This document shows positions 1-9,468 of a stretch of DNA of 64,000 nucleotides, piece by piece. Position 1 is the stretch's first letter. The number at the start of each line of letters is the position of its first letter. This DNA comes from Collinsella sp. GTDB lineage: Bacteria; Actinomycetota; Coriobacteriia; Coriobacteriales; Coriobacteriaceae. Below the pieces are notes generated by a model. It was not told where the DNA came from. It saw only the letters and a list, made by a program, of their open reading frames with translations, and searched no databases. The translations under genes and the position numbers were made by a program. The stretch is taken from positions 5,452-69,451 of the forward strand of contig JAGZWV010000005.1 of the NCBI GenBank assembly GCA_018378775.1. Direction: 5' to 3'.

Positions 1-45
1 CGAAGCCGCACCTCGGGGTGTCAGGTCCAAAGTCATATCGCCCAT
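1..45 (-). CDS. N-terminus of an unidentified protein, cut by the window edge
   Basis: The first 15 codons of a leftward gene are visible (MGDMTLDLTPRGAAS). The start is placed at 45 because an AAGGAGGG Shine-Dalgarno lies at 53-60 with about 8 bases of spacing; the alternative ATG at 51 would sit almost on top of it. It lies downstream of rel on the same strand with an 88-base gap, so it may be co-transcribed. The visible peptide is too short to assign a family. Confidence 0.6.
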   Translation of the reverse strand, partial: MGDMTLDLTPRGAAS

Positions 46-133
46 GCGCATACCCTCCTTCTAAAATACGTTCGAGGCACCAAACGATGCCTCGAACGTA
101 ACCAATATCTATGATGCTGAGAGGCTCTCGCAC

Positions 134-2494
134 CTACACACGGCGTTTGAGCTGAGCTCCGCCTTCGCCGGGCATAAGACGGCGAGCGTCGTAGACCGAA
201 TCGACACTGCTGATGGAAGCCAGCAGCGGATCCAGACCGCTCGCGTCCGAGATCTCGACCATGAAGCGCAGGGTTGCAATACCCTCGCGGTTGGTCGATG
301 TGGCGGCAGAAAGGATATTGCCGCCCGCATCGCCAATGGCAATGGTGACATCCTTGAGCAGGCCCATGCGGTCCAGGCACTCGACCACGATCTCGACCTG
401 GAAGAGGGTGTCGGCAGCGCCGTCCCACTCCACATCGATCATGCGCTCGGGATGTTCCATAAGACCCTTGACGTTGGGGCAGTTGGCGCGATGCACCGAA
501 ACGCCACGACCGCGCGTGATGAAGCCGACGATGTCGTCACCCGTCACGGGGTTGCAGCAATGAGCCAGACGGACCAGCAGGCCGCTGTTGCTCTCGCCCT
601 TGACGATAATGCCGTTACTGGCGCTCTTGCCGCGCTTTTGCGGCTTGCGGTTGGAGCCGCGAGCGGGCTGCTTCACGACCTCGGCGATAGCCTCGGCCTT
701 GGTGAGCTGTTCCTCGGGCTTGGGGTCCAAGATTTGCTCGACCTTATTGCCCACAGCGCGCGGGGCAACCTTGCCGGCGCCGACGGCGGCAAACAGGTCC
801 TCGAGCTGCTTGAAGTTAAACTGCTCCGCCACGGCGTTGAGTGCACGCGTCGAACGCGGCGTAGAAATGCCATAGCCACGCTTACGCAGGTCCTTGGCCA
901 GCATATCGCGACCGGCGGCAGCGTCGTCGTCCTTGGTCGCAGCGGCAAAATAGCGGCGGATCTTTGACTTGGCGGAAGGTGTCTTAACGATCTTGAGCCA
1001 ATCGCGCGACGGCTTGGAACTCTTGTTAGTCAGGATTTCAACGCGGTCGCCCGTCTTGATCTCGTGCGTGAGCGGAGCCACCGCACCGTTGATTTTGGCG
1101 CCGACGCAATGGTTTCCCACCTCGGTATGAACGGCATAGGCAAAGTCGAGCGGCGTGGAGCCAGCACGAAGCGCCATGACCTCGCCTTTGGGCGTGAAGA
1201 CAAAGATCTCCTGATCGAACAGATCGACCTTCAGCGAGTGCAGGTATTCCTTGGCATCGGTAATCTCGTCGGAAGCCGCCCAATCGAGCGAATGCTTGAG
1301 CCAGTTGATCTGGTCGTCCAAACGTTGAGCGTCATTGGTCTTGGAAGCAGACGATCCGCCCGACTTCTTATATAGCCAGTGGGCGGCAATGCCGTACTCG
1401 GCCTGCTCATGCATCTCGTAGGTTCGAATCTGAATCTCGAGCGGACGAGCCGTAGGGCCGATGACCGTCGTGTGGAGCGACTGGTAGTTATTGACCTTGG
1501 GCATGGCGATATAGTCTTTAAAGCGACCAGGCATGGGGTGCCACAGCGTATGCACCGCACCGAGCGTGGAGTAGCAATCGCGCACCGAATGGGTAATTAC
1601 GCGCAGCGCCACCAGGTCGTAGATCTCGGAGAACTCCTTGCCCTTGCGCTTCATCTTTTGGTAGATGGACCAATAGTGCTTGGAGCGGCCGTTGATCTGG
1701 AAGTCCTCCAGACCAATGCGGTTGAGCTCATCGGTAAGCGTCTTGATGGTCTCGGCAAGGTAGCGCTCGCGGACCTCGCGCGACTCAGCCACCATGCGCG
1801 CGATGCGCTGGTAGGCATCGGGCTCCAGGTAGAAGAAGGACAGGTCCTCGAGCTCCCACTTAATAGAGCTCATGCCCAGGCGGTCGGCCAAGGGCGCGTA
1901 CACGTCCATGGTCTCGCGAGCCTTAAACAGGCGACGATCCTCGCGCAGGGCTGCCAGCGTTCGCATGTTGTGCAGACGGTCGGCAAGTTTAACGATGATG
2001 ACGCGAATGTCCTTGGACATGGCGAGGAACATCTTGCGCAGCGTGAGCGCCTGCTTCTCGTCCATGCTGTCGACTTCGATGTTGGTGAGCTTGGTCACGC
2101 CATCGACGAGCTCGGCCACCGTATCGCCAAACAGGCCGGAAACATCGGCAAGAGAAGTCTCGGTATCCTCGACGGTATCGTGCAGCAGCGCGGCGCACAC
2201 CACATCGCAGTCCATCTTGAGATCGGCCAAAATGATGGCAACCTCGACGGGATGGTTAATGTACATCTCGCCCGAGCGGCGCTTTTGGTTGCAGTGCTTC
2301 TCGGCGGCAAAGCAGTAGGCCTGCTCAACCTTAGAAAAGTCGTCCTCATTCATATATTTGAGGCACAGGCGCTCCAGCTTGTCGTAGCTGTCCGCCATAA
2401 TCTCGGGCGGCAGCTCATCGGCATGCTTATAGTGCTCCATCTCCGAAAACGGCTGGAGGGTGGAATCATGGGCGGTACGGGCTGCGGCATCCAT
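134..2494 (-). CDS. rel: Bifunctional (p)ppGpp synthetase/hydrolase, RelA/SpoT family
   Basis: Cytoplasmic stringent-response enzyme that transfers pyrophosphate from ATP to GDP/GTP and can hydrolyse the product. The 786-residue length is usual for long Rel proteins. An HD hydrolase domain shows HDTVED near residue 105. The synthetase domain follows (about 230-360, with RFKDYIAMPK and NYQSLHT). A TGS domain begins at VFTPKGEVMAL, and a C-terminal ACT domain covers roughly the last 80 residues. Because the HD motif is intact the protein should be bifunctional, as in Gram-positives with a single Rel. An AAGGGG sequence precedes the ATG at 2494. The stop of the upstream recJ lies 15 bases away, so the two genes are probably one transcript. 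Confidence 0.96.
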   Translation of the reverse strand: MDAAARTAHDSTLQPFSEMEHYKHADELPPEIMADSYDKLERLCLKYMNEDDFSKVEQAYCFAAEKHCNQKRRSGEMYINHPVEVAIILADLKMDCDVVCAALLHDTVEDTETSLADVSGLFGDTVAELVDGVTKLTNIEVDSMDEKQALTLRKMFLAMSKDIRVIIVKLADRLHNMRTLAALREDRRLFKARETMDVYAPLADRLGMSSIKWELEDLSFFYLEPDAYQRIARMVAESREVRERYLAETIKTLTDELNRIGLEDFQINGRSKHYWSIYQKMKRKGKEFSEIYDLVALRVITHSVRDCYSTLGAVHTLWHPMPGRFKDYIAMPKVNNYQSLHTTVIGPTARPLEIQIRTYEMHEQAEYGIAAHWLYKKSGGSSASKTNDAQRLDDQINWLKHSLDWAASDEITDAKEYLHSLKVDLFDQEIFVFTPKGEVMALRAGSTPLDFAYAVHTEVGNHCVGAKINGAVAPLTHEIKTGDRVEILTNKSSKPSRDWLKIVKTPSAKSKIRRYFAAATKDDDAAAGRDMLAKDLRKRGYGISTPRSTRALNAVAEQFNFKQLEDLFAAVGAGKVAPRAVGNKVEQILDPKPEEQLTKAEAIAEVVKQPARGSNRKPQKRGKSASNGIIVKGESNSGLLVRLAHCCNPVTGDDIVGFITRGRGVSVHRANCPNVKGLMEHPERMIDVEWDGAADTLFQVEIVVECLDRMGLLKDVTIAIGDAGGNILSAATSTNREGIATLRFMVEISDASGLDPLLASISSVDSVYDARRLMPGEGGAQLKRRV

Positions 2495-2509
2495 CGAGGT
2501 CCCCTTCCC

Positions 2510-5500
2510 CTAGGCCCGCGGTACGATCGGGCGGTTAACTTTGGCTAGCATATCAGAAGCGCACGAATCGAGCGCCCAGCTCCGGAAAGCCGAAAACTCC
2601 ATGCGCGAGCGCAAGCCCTCCAAATAGCGAATTGACCTGCTCAATTGCACGCGGCCGGGGTTTTCGGCCATCGCGATACGACGAGTGTCGTCAAACCCCG
2701 AAACGCGACAAAAACCAAGCTCTTCGAAGATTCCCAGGCCGCTTTCCACCGAGCGCTCGTCGACCGGCGTGCGAGCATCGATGGCAAGGCACATCTGCGC
2801 GATGTCGATATCGCTCGCGCTAAAGGAATCGTCCCCGGTTTTGCCGCGGTTGGAGCGCCACATGGTCTGCAGCGCGCGATAGAGCGTGACGAGCTCGTCG
2901 CGCTCGGGCGCATAGCAGTCGAGCAGGCGCTCGTTAATGCGGGCGTCGCGCGACGAATAGAGCAGATGGATTACGGCGGGCTGGCCGTCGCGGCCGGCAC
3001 GTCCGCTCATCTGGTTGAACTCGATGGCGCCAAACGGCATGTGGTAGAGCACGACATGGCGGATATCGGGCAGGTTGACACCCTCGCCAAAGGCGGAGGT
3101 CGAAACGATGCAGCTGAGGCTGCCGTCTCGAAACGCTTCTTCTACGCGATGGCGGTCGGTGCGCGTAAGGCCAGCGTTATAGAACGCGATACGGGTCGCA
3201 CAGTCGGGAACGCGTTTGCGTAGTGTCTTGGCAAGCGCCACGGACTGATCACGCGAATTGACGTAAATGACGGTCTTCTCCCCCGTCGCCACGATCGACA
3301 CTAAACGGTTCTCGCGGCTCGCAAGGTCGCGGTCGTCCTCGAGCTGCAGGTTCTCGCGCACCGTCTCGTCGACCACCGTGCGAGTGATCGGCAACATGCG
3401 GGCAAGCTCGGCCACGACCGGAGCCGTCGCGGTGGCCGTCGCAGCCATAACGACCGGGTCGCCCAGGGCTTTGAGGATATCGGGCATGTCGAGATAGGCG
3501 CTGCGGTCGCCGCCCTTGGCAAGGCCGGCGTGGTGCGCCTCATCGATAACGACAAAGCCGATGCGGCCCGAACGCGCGAAGCGGTCACGGTGGATAGACA
3601 GGAACTCGGGCGTCGTGAGCACGATACCGGTGCGGCCCGAAGCCAGGCCGGCGAACACGTCATCGCGCGCCGCCTCCACGGTCTCGCCGGTCAACACGCC
3701 GACGCCAATGCCGAGCGCGGCCATCGTCGACGAGAGGTGATAGGCCTGGTCGGCAACGAGCGCGCGCAGCGGATAGACAAAGATGCTCGCACGCCCGCGA
3801 AGAACCGCCTCGCGCGCGGCATGCACATGGAAGATGAGCGACTTGCCGCGTCCCGTTCCCATAACGGCCAGAACACTTTGGTGATCGGCCAGGGCATCGA
3901 GCGCCTCGACCTGCGCGCGGTGCGGCTGGTTCGAGCCTATAAAGCTATGGATAAGCGAGCGCGTGAGCTCGGTATAGGAAAGCTGGGCGAGCGTCTCGCG
4001 CTTGCGCGACTCCAGGCGCAGGCCGGAATCCGCCGGCTGCACGCCACGACGAAGCTCGCATGCCGGATCGTCGACGCTGGGCAGCATGGTATCGCGGACC
4101 AGAACATCCTTGATCATGAGCTTGGGCTTCACACGCCCCTGCCAATGCTCGGCAACGGCCTCGAACACCAAGTCGACAGCGCTATCGCAGTTGATGAGCT
4201 TATCGATTTGCGGCACGCGGAACATAATGGCCGGCACACTCGCGGCGCCATCGGTCGCCACAAAGCGCATGTGCTCGCCGGTTTTGCCCACCACGGCGCG
4301 ATCGCACATCGTCACGCCCTCGGCGGCCAGCAGCGGCACCTTGTTGCCCTGGCCAAACGGCTCAAGACGGGAAATCTGCTCTATAGTCTCGATATTCAGC
4401 TCGGAAAGGTCGACCGTGGCGGCAACCTCGTCGATGTCTTCAAAGTCCTCGGCGGGAATCTCCGATAGCACGGCGGAAAGGCGACGACGGAATTCATCGA
4501 GCTTGGATGCCTCGATGGTCACTCCCACCGCACCGGCATGTCCGCCGCGACGAATCAGCAGGTCGGAACAGCGCTCGACGGCGTCAAACAGGTTAACTTT
4601 GCCCACCGAGCGACCAGAGCCGCGCGCGATACCGTCCTCGATCGAGAACAGCAGCGCCGGCACGTGGTAGCGGTTGGTCAGACGGCTTGCCACGATGCCC
4701 TTGACGCCCTCGTGCCAGCCTTCGCCGCCCACGACGATCGCGCGTCCGCCGTCATAGGCCTCCTCGACCTTTGCCATGGCATCGCGCGTGAGCTCCGCCT
4801 CGATCTCACGGCGCTGGCGGTTGATTTCCTCGAGCTCAGCCGCCAGTGCGCTTGCTTCGATGGGATCGCGGGCAAGCAGCAGGTCGAGCGCCAGCTTGGG
4901 ATCAGCCATGCGGCCGGCAGCATTCAGACGAGGGATGAGCGAAAACGACAGGCCGTCGGCCGTAATGGTAGAAAGGTCCGCCTTGGCGAGCGCGGCAAGC
5001 GCGATATAGCCGGGGCGAGCGGTTACGCGCATCTGCTGGATGCCCTCGGCAACCAGCGCGCGGTTCTCGGGCGTGAGCGGCATCATGTCGGACACGGTGC
5101 CCAGCGCCGCGACCTCGATTAGCGAACGCCAATACGACGGCTTGCCCAGGCGCTCACCCAGGACTTGCACCAGCTTGAGCGCCACACCAGCACCGGCAAG
5201 CTCACGCGAGGGGCCCTCGTCCTCGAGCTTGGGGTCAGTCAGGGGCACACCCTGCGGCACCTGGTCGGAGGGCTCGTGATGGTCCGTGACCACCAAATCG
5301 ATCCCCAGGCTCTCCAGATAGGAAACCTCTTCCTTGGCGGCAATGCCGTTATCGACGGTCACGATCAGCTGGGGGCGAGCGAGCTCGTTAACGCGGTCGA
5401 GCGCCGCGCGCGAAAGACCGTAGCCCTCATCAAAGCGATGCGGAATAAACGGCGTAACATCGGCGCCAAACGTGCGCAGCGCCTCGGTCAACAGGCAGGT

Positions 5501-5797
5501 CGACGTAATACCGTCAACGTCAAAATCGCCAAAGACTGCAATGTGCTCGTGGTTGCGAATAGCACGCTCGACGCGGTCGGCGACGACCGACATGCCCGGG
5601 ATAATGAGTGGGTCGGCCCAGTCGCGATCGAGCGAAGGCGTCAAAAACAATTGGCCCTCTTTGATGGAGCCAATGCCGTGCGCGACCATAATGCGCGCCA
5701 CCAGCCCGGGAATGCCCAGACCAGCCGAAAGCTCCTTTTCGAGCTCGGGGTTTTGCTGAGCGACCGCCCAGCGATGCGTCGTCTTAAGCGATGACAT
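2510..5797 (-). CDS. recJ: RecJ single-strand DNA exonuclease fused to a RecQ-like DEAH helicase
   Basis: The N-terminal half is a 5'-3' single-strand exonuclease of the DHH family. It has GDFDVDG (about residue 85), VTDHHEPS, and a DHHA1 domain with RGSGRS and GGHAGAVG. Ordinary RecJ ends near residue 570. Here the chain continues to 1095 residues with a superfamily 2 helicase: Walker A MGTGRGKS, DEAH box VIDEAHH, ATATATAP (motif III region) and QMSGRAGRDG (motif VI). This joins nuclease and helicase activities normally supplied by RecJ and RecQ in one polypeptide. I start at the ATG at 5797, where the RecJ homology begins; a longer GTG frame reaches 5842 and lacks a good RBS. rel follows 15 bases downstream. 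Confidence 0.93.
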   Translation of the reverse strand: MSSLKTTHRWAVAQQNPELEKELSAGLGIPGLVARIMVAHGIGSIKEGQLFLTPSLDRDWADPLIIPGMSVVADRVERAIRNHEHIAVFGDFDVDGITSTCLLTEALRTFGADVTPFIPHRFDEGYGLSRAALDRVNELARPQLIVTVDNGIAAKEEVSYLESLGIDLVVTDHHEPSDQVPQGVPLTDPKLEDEGPSRELAGAGVALKLVQVLGERLGKPSYWRSLIEVAALGTVSDMMPLTPENRALVAEGIQQMRVTARPGYIALAALAKADLSTITADGLSFSLIPRLNAAGRMADPKLALDLLLARDPIEASALAAELEEINRQRREIEAELTRDAMAKVEEAYDGGRAIVVGGEGWHEGVKGIVASRLTNRYHVPALLFSIEDGIARGSGRSVGKVNLFDAVERCSDLLIRRGGHAGAVGVTIEASKLDEFRRRLSAVLSEIPAEDFEDIDEVAATVDLSELNIETIEQISRLEPFGQGNKVPLLAAEGVTMCDRAVVGKTGEHMRFVATDGAASVPAIMFRVPQIDKLINCDSAVDLVFEAVAEHWQGRVKPKLMIKDVLVRDTMLPSVDDPACELRRGVQPADSGLRLESRKRETLAQLSYTELTRSLIHSFIGSNQPHRAQVEALDALADHQSVLAVMGTGRGKSLIFHVHAAREAVLRGRASIFVYPLRALVADQAYHLSSTMAALGIGVGVLTGETVEAARDDVFAGLASGRTGIVLTTPEFLSIHRDRFARSGRIGFVVIDEAHHAGLAKGGDRSAYLDMPDILKALGDPVVMAATATATAPVVAELARMLPITRTVVDETVRENLQLEDDRDLASRENRLVSIVATGEKTVIYVNSRDQSVALAKTLRKRVPDCATRIAFYNAGLTRTDRHRVEEAFRDGSLSCIVSTSAFGEGVNLPDIRHVVLYHMPFGAIEFNQMSGRAGRDGQPAVIHLLYSSRDARINERLLDCYAPERDELVTLYRALQTMWRSNRGKTGDDSFSASDIDIAQMCLAIDARTPVDERSVESGLGIFEELGFCRVSGFDDTRRIAMAENPGRVQLSRSIRYLEGLRSRMEFSAFRSWALDSCASDMLAKVNRPIVPRA

Positions 5798-5849
5798 AGG
5801 CACCCACCCCCGATAGGGGCAGGTCGCCGCGATACCTCTCACGGTTCAT
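5784..5849 (-). other. Possible 21-codon leader ORF overlapping the recJ start
   Basis: An ATG at 5849 is preceded by AGAGGA at about 9 bases and opens a 21-residue frame (MNRERYRGDLPLSGVGAYVIA). It ends at TAA 5784-5786, 14 bases past the recJ start, in another frame. The recJ ATG has only a GGGGGTGGG run upstream, so recJ might be translated by coupling to this ORF. No family is recognisable and it may be chance. Confidence 0.3.
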
Positions 5850-6071
5850 AGCGATGAGTCCTCTGTGTATGCCCGCTTCGGCAGGCAGATCTGTTGAACG
5901 GATTTATTATACCGTGCAGCGCGGACGCAAAACGCCGCGGTGCGCCGCGGTTTCGGCAAACGATGGCGGTAATGGTCTCGAAATAATCGAGCGTTTCAGC
6001 CGCACGGACGCATACGAGCGTCTAGCATATCCATACAAACGAGTTCGCGGATAAAGGGAGTCACGGGACAT

Positions 6072-7070
6072 ATGAAGCAATGGGCTGGACTGGGAAAGTT
6101 CCTCGCGGGGCATATGCAGATCATCGTTCCGATTTGCGTGGCGCTCGGCGTGCTCTTTCCCCAGCAGATCGGCGTGCTCAAGCCCATTGTTCCCGCCCTC
6201 TTCGCCTTTATGACGTTTCAGGGCGCGCTCAGCAACACTTTTCACCAGGTAGCCGAGGTGTTCCACCGTCCGCTGCACCTGATTCTGGCGCTGCTGGTCT
6301 CGGCAGTGCTTATTCCCATCGCGGCGTATGCCATAGGGTCACTCTTCTTTGGCTCCAACCCCAACCTTGTCTGCGGCATCGTGCTCGAGTACAGCGTGCC
6401 CGTGGCCGTCACCGCTTTTATGTGGATCAGCATGTTCGGCGGCAACGGCCCGCTCGCGCTCACCATCATCCTGACGTCCTCGGTTATCTCCCCTGTGACG
6501 ATTCCGCTCACGCTTAAGCTCTTGCTGGGTGCCACCGTCTCGATCGATGTGCCGAGCATGATGCAAGACATGGCCTTTATGATCGCCATCCCCGCCGTGC
6601 TCGGCATCGTGATCAACGAGCTCACGCGTGGATGGGGACACGAGAAGCTCTCCCCCGTGCTCTCGCCCGCCTGCAAATTCATGATGATGGGCGTTATCGC
6701 CTCCAACTCCACCGCCATGAGCGAGTACGTGCTGCACATGAACGCGGTGCGCCTGGAAGTCGCCCTCTTTATTTTGGTCTTCGCCATCAGTGGCTTTGTC
6801 GTCGGTTTTCTGGTCGCCCATGCGCTGCATCTGCCATATAGCGAGACGACCACCATGTGCTTTACCTGCGGCATGCGTAACATCTCTTCGGGCGCCGTCA
6901 TCGCCACGCAGTACTTTCCGGGCGAAGTCGTGTTTCCCGTCATGTGCGGAACGCTGTTTCAGCAGGTACTCGCCTCGCTTATCGGGCATCTCTTTGAGCG
7001 TCTGACCGGCGAGGAGCGCGCCGCCCAGCGCAAGCGCGTCGAAGCCGGCCGCGACGCCATGGCACGCTAG
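6072..7070 (+). CDS. Bile acid:sodium symporter family permease
   Basis: Integral membrane protein of 332 residues built of about ten hydrophobic segments, the usual size for bacterial BASS-family (TC 2.A.28) carriers. The CGMRNISSGAVIATQYFP segment near residue 270 matches the conserved crossover region of the family that lines the substrate and sodium sites. Members carry bile salts, pantoate or other organic anions, and the substrate cannot be read from sequence. GGGAG lies upstream of the ATG at 6072. It is divergent from recJ and stands alone. In a gut Coriobacterium, bile acid is a reasonable but unproven cargo. Confidence 0.85.
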   Translation: MKQWAGLGKFLAGHMQIIVPICVALGVLFPQQIGVLKPIVPALFAFMTFQGALSNTFHQVAEVFHRPLHLILALLVSAVLIPIAAYAIGSLFFGSNPNLVCGIVLEYSVPVAVTAFMWISMFGGNGPLALTIILTSSVISPVTIPLTLKLLLGATVSIDVPSMMQDMAFMIAIPAVLGIVINELTRGWGHEKLSPVLSPACKFMMMGVIASNSTAMSEYVLHMNAVRLEVALFILVFAISGFVVGFLVAHALHLPYSETTTMCFTCGMRNISSGAVIATQYFPGEVVFPVMCGTLFQQVLASLIGHLFERLTGEERAAQRKRVEAGRDAMAR

Positions 7071-7100
7071 ACTGTCCGCATTACGCGGGTGTTAGTCTTG

Positions 7101-7898
7101 CTATACGAGCGTTTCCAGATGCGCACGCAGGCGCTCAGCATCGATATCGAGCGTTGTCTCAGCATTGACCTGGGTCAAACGATAGCCGACAAAGTAGGGC
7201 GAAACCACCCAACGCGGCAGCGCCTTGGCAATGGTCCGACCGCCCAGGTGATAGAAGAACAGGTTATACGACTCTGCGCGACCACCGTGGTGCTCGTTCA
7301 GGATATAGCGCAGAGCTACCTGGATTGCATCGGCGAAGAGATCCGCCTCGGCTTGATCTCTCGTGTCATCGCTGGCGGCGATTCCCTGCGGGGCTGAAAC
7401 GTTGATCTCAAAGAACCCCATGATGGGTTCGGTTGAGATGTTGGCCGAGATCCTCCCCTGTTGCCAGACATTGATGCCTTCGAAATTGGCGGAAGCCAGC
7501 GAAGCATAGCCGTCTTCCTGCTCCAAACCCACAATCTGCATGTGCGGATGAACGAGGCTACCGCCCGAGAGCGGACCCTTGTTCTTGTACATGAGCACGC
7601 TTCGATACTGCTGTGAATCGATCATCTGCTGCCAGCAACCCAGGGCAAACCGCATCACATGGTGGAGTTCATCCGGCTCATAGGTCACCAGGTCGGCATC
7701 GTGATCGGCCGACTCGATCAGCACGGTTTGACGGGTGGCGCGCAGGGTCTTGAACTTATTCTCGAGCCAAATGCAATCGCCATCACGGCGAATGATGTCG
7801 GTGAGCCCTTCTGTATCGCAAAAGGGGCACGCGGTGCCGGGACGACGGTTGTCGTCGGGCTTACCGTTCGCCTGCTGAACGTCAAATACCAGCGTCAC
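7101..7898 (-). CDS. DUF4931 / GalT-like HIT-superfamily protein
   Basis: 265 residues related to galactose-1-phosphate uridylyltransferases of the HIT superfamily. A zinc-type CPFC pair sits near the N-terminus, KNKGPLSGGSLVHPHMQI near residue 110 carries the catalytic-type HPHMQ motif, and the fold continues to the end. Proteins of this DUF4931 group are probable nucleotidyl transferases or hydrolases, but the substrate is unknown. The start is GTG at 7898, supported by GGAGG 8 bases upstream that lies inside the last codons of cutC. The two genes are three bases apart and surely co-translated. Confidence 0.8.
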   Translation of the reverse strand: MTLVFDVQQANGKPDDNRRPGTACPFCDTEGLTDIIRRDGDCIWLENKFKTLRATRQTVLIESADHDADLVTYEPDELHHVMRFALGCWQQMIDSQQYRSVLMYKNKGPLSGGSLVHPHMQIVGLEQEDGYASLASANFEGINVWQQGRISANISTEPIMGFFEINVSAPQGIAASDDTRDQAEADLFADAIQVALRYILNEHHGGRAESYNLFFYHLGGRTIAKALPRWVVSPYFVGYRLTQVNAETTLDIDAERLRAHLETLV

Positions 7899-7901
7899 GG
7901 G

Positions 7902-8579
7902 TTATACCTCCAGCGGCACAATCTTGGTGCCATGGAGCTCGGAGACGCCCAGTGCCGCCGCCACGGTATCGCGGTTGACCGTGGAAATGCCGCCGCCGGG
8001 AAGGATGGTCAAGCGGTCGCCCGCATACTCGATCAAGCGGGCCAGGTTTTCGAAGTTGTCCTCGATCGGCGTACCGGCAGCGCCACCATGCGTCAGGATG
8101 CGTGTGATGCCGCAGTCGGCGAGTATGTCAATCGCGTCGAGCTGAGCCTCGGGCGAGAGCTGATCAAACGCCATGTGGAAGGTGATGTCGATGGGCTCAC
8201 GCTTGCATTCCTCGGTCGCGCAGCCCGCGGCCATCACGAGAGCGCCCAACGTAAGCTCGTCGAGCGCCCATCCGCCAGCGCAGGGCTTGCAGCTGCCAAA
8301 GACCAAGCCGTCAACGCCGGCGCTTACGGCAAGGCCCAGGTCCATCTCCATCATGCGCAGCTCGTCTTGGTTGTAATGAAAGTCACCGCCACGCGGGCGA
8401 ATCATGCACATCACCCGCGCATCGTGCTCGTGTGCATAGTTGGTCGTAGCGCTGATAACGCCGGCCGAAGGCGTGGTGCCACCAACGGCAAGGTTGTCGC
8501 ACAGTTCAATACGCCTTGCACCGGCATCGATAGCCGCCGGCACCCGCTCAAAGTTCTCGGCACAAAACTCGTACAGCAT
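7902..8579 (-). CDS. cutC: CutC family protein
   Basis: A TIM-barrel protein of 225 residues, the standard CutC length. Family hallmarks include RIELCDNLAVGGTTPS near the N-terminus, MIRPRGGDFHY, FHMAFDQ, ILTHGGAAG and ILPGGGI. CutC was named for copper homeostasis in E. coli, a role that has since been questioned; the enzymatic activity is unsettled. I place the start at the ATG at 8579 (MLYEFCAENF), preceded by GGGGGT, and not at the longer frame reaching 8636, which overlaps a palindromic repeat. Confidence 0.9.
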   Translation of the reverse strand: MLYEFCAENFERVPAAIDAGARRIELCDNLAVGGTTPSAGVISATTNYAHEHDARVMCMIRPRGGDFHYNQDELRMMEMDLGLAVSAGVDGLVFGSCKPCAGGWALDELTLGALVMAAGCATEECKREPIDITFHMAFDQLSPEAQLDAIDILADCGITRILTHGGAAGTPIEDNFENLARLIEYAGDRLTILPGGGISTVNRDTVAAALGVSELHGTKIVPLEV

Positions 8580-8637
8580 AGATAGACCCCCAAAGACAGC
8601 AGATGTTTTCCGACGGGCATTGTCACACATCCCCATG

Positions 8638-8706
8638 AAGTTGCGGTGGAATAGGGACTCATTTGGCCTCTGGAGCCCGTATTCAGTCCCTATTTCACCG
8701 CAACTT
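8638..8706. repeat. Palindromic repeat with 22-base arms (GGGACT core)
   Basis: Left arm 8638-8659 and right arm 8685-8706 are reverse complements with one mismatch, separated by 25 bases. Each arm carries GTTGCGGTG and ends in ATAGGGACT. The element lies between the cutC start and the liv terminator. It belongs with the GGGAC-containing palindromes at 39960, 53863 and 54694, although the outer arm sequence differs. Confidence 0.75.
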
Positions 8707-8710
8707 AAAA

Positions 8711-8745
8711 GGGGGCGCTGACCGGGTTGGTCAGCGCCCCCTTTG
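8711..8745 (-). terminator. Rho-independent terminator of the liv operon
   Basis: A perfect 13-bp stem (GGGGGCGCTGACC at 8711-8723, complement at 8729-8741) with a 5-base loop. On the minus strand it is followed by TTTT. It lies just past the livF stop. Confidence 0.88.
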
Positions 8746-8754
8746 TTGAATGGA

Positions 8755-9468
8755 TTAACCGCCCAGATAGGCCTTGCGGACGTTGTCGTCGTGCAGGAGC
8801 TCTTGGCCCGTGCCGGTCATGGTGATCTTGCCGGTCTCGAGCACGTAGCCGCGCGTAGCGATGGAAAGCGCCATCTGCGCGTTCTGCTCGACCAGGAGCA
8901 CCGTAGTGCCGGCCTTGTGCAGATCCTCGACAATCTGGAAGATCTGCTCGATCAGGATCGGTGCCAGGCCCATGGAGGGCTCGTCGAGCATGAGCAGCTT
9001 GGGGTTGCTCATAAGGGCGCGGCCCATAACGAGCATCTGCTGCTCGCCACCCGAAAGGGTGCCGGCGACCTGACGACGGCGTTCCTTAAGGCGCGGGAAC
9101 TGCTCGTAGACGCGCTCAAGACCCGGAGCAACCGTGGACTTGGGCTGCGTGTAGGCGCCCATCTCCAGGTTCTCCTCGACCGTCATCTGCAAAAAGGCGC
9201 GACGGCCCTCGGGGACCTGAGCCAGACCCTTACCCACCAGCTTGTCGGCAGGCGTATGGGTAATGTCCTCGCCCATAAACTTGATGGAGCCGGTCTTGGA
9301 ACGCAGCAGGCCCGAGACGGTTTTAAGCGTCGTGGACTTACCGGCGCCGTTGGCACCGATCAAGGCCACGATCTCACCCTCGTTAACGTTAAAGGAGATG
9401 TCCTTGATGGCGTGGATGGCGCCGTACCAGACGTTGATGTTGTAGACGGAAAGCATCGGCTCTGCCAT
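8755..9468 (-). CDS. livF: Branched-chain amino acid ABC transporter ATPase LivF
   Basis: Cytoplasmic ATPase subunit of 237 residues. Walker A is GANGAGKST, the signature is LSGGEQQM and Walker B is LLMLDEPSMGLAP, the LivF version of these motifs. It partners LivG on the LivHM membrane core to import leucine, isoleucine, valine or related amino acids. The ATG directly follows the TAA of livG, and the GGGGAG ribosome site lies inside livG. It is the last gene of a leftward operon and is followed by a strong terminator. Confidence 0.95.
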   Translation of the reverse strand: MAEPMLSVYNINVWYGAIHAIKDISFNVNEGEIVALIGANGAGKSTTLKTVSGLLRSKTGSIKFMGEDITHTPADKLVGKGLAQVPEGRRAFLQMTVEENLEMGAYTQPKSTVAPGLERVYEQFPRLKERRRQVAGTLSGGEQQMLVMGRALMSNPKLLMLDEPSMGLAPILIEQIFQIVEDLHKAGTTVLLVEQNAQMALSIATRGYVLETGKITMTGTGQELLHDDNVRKAYLGG

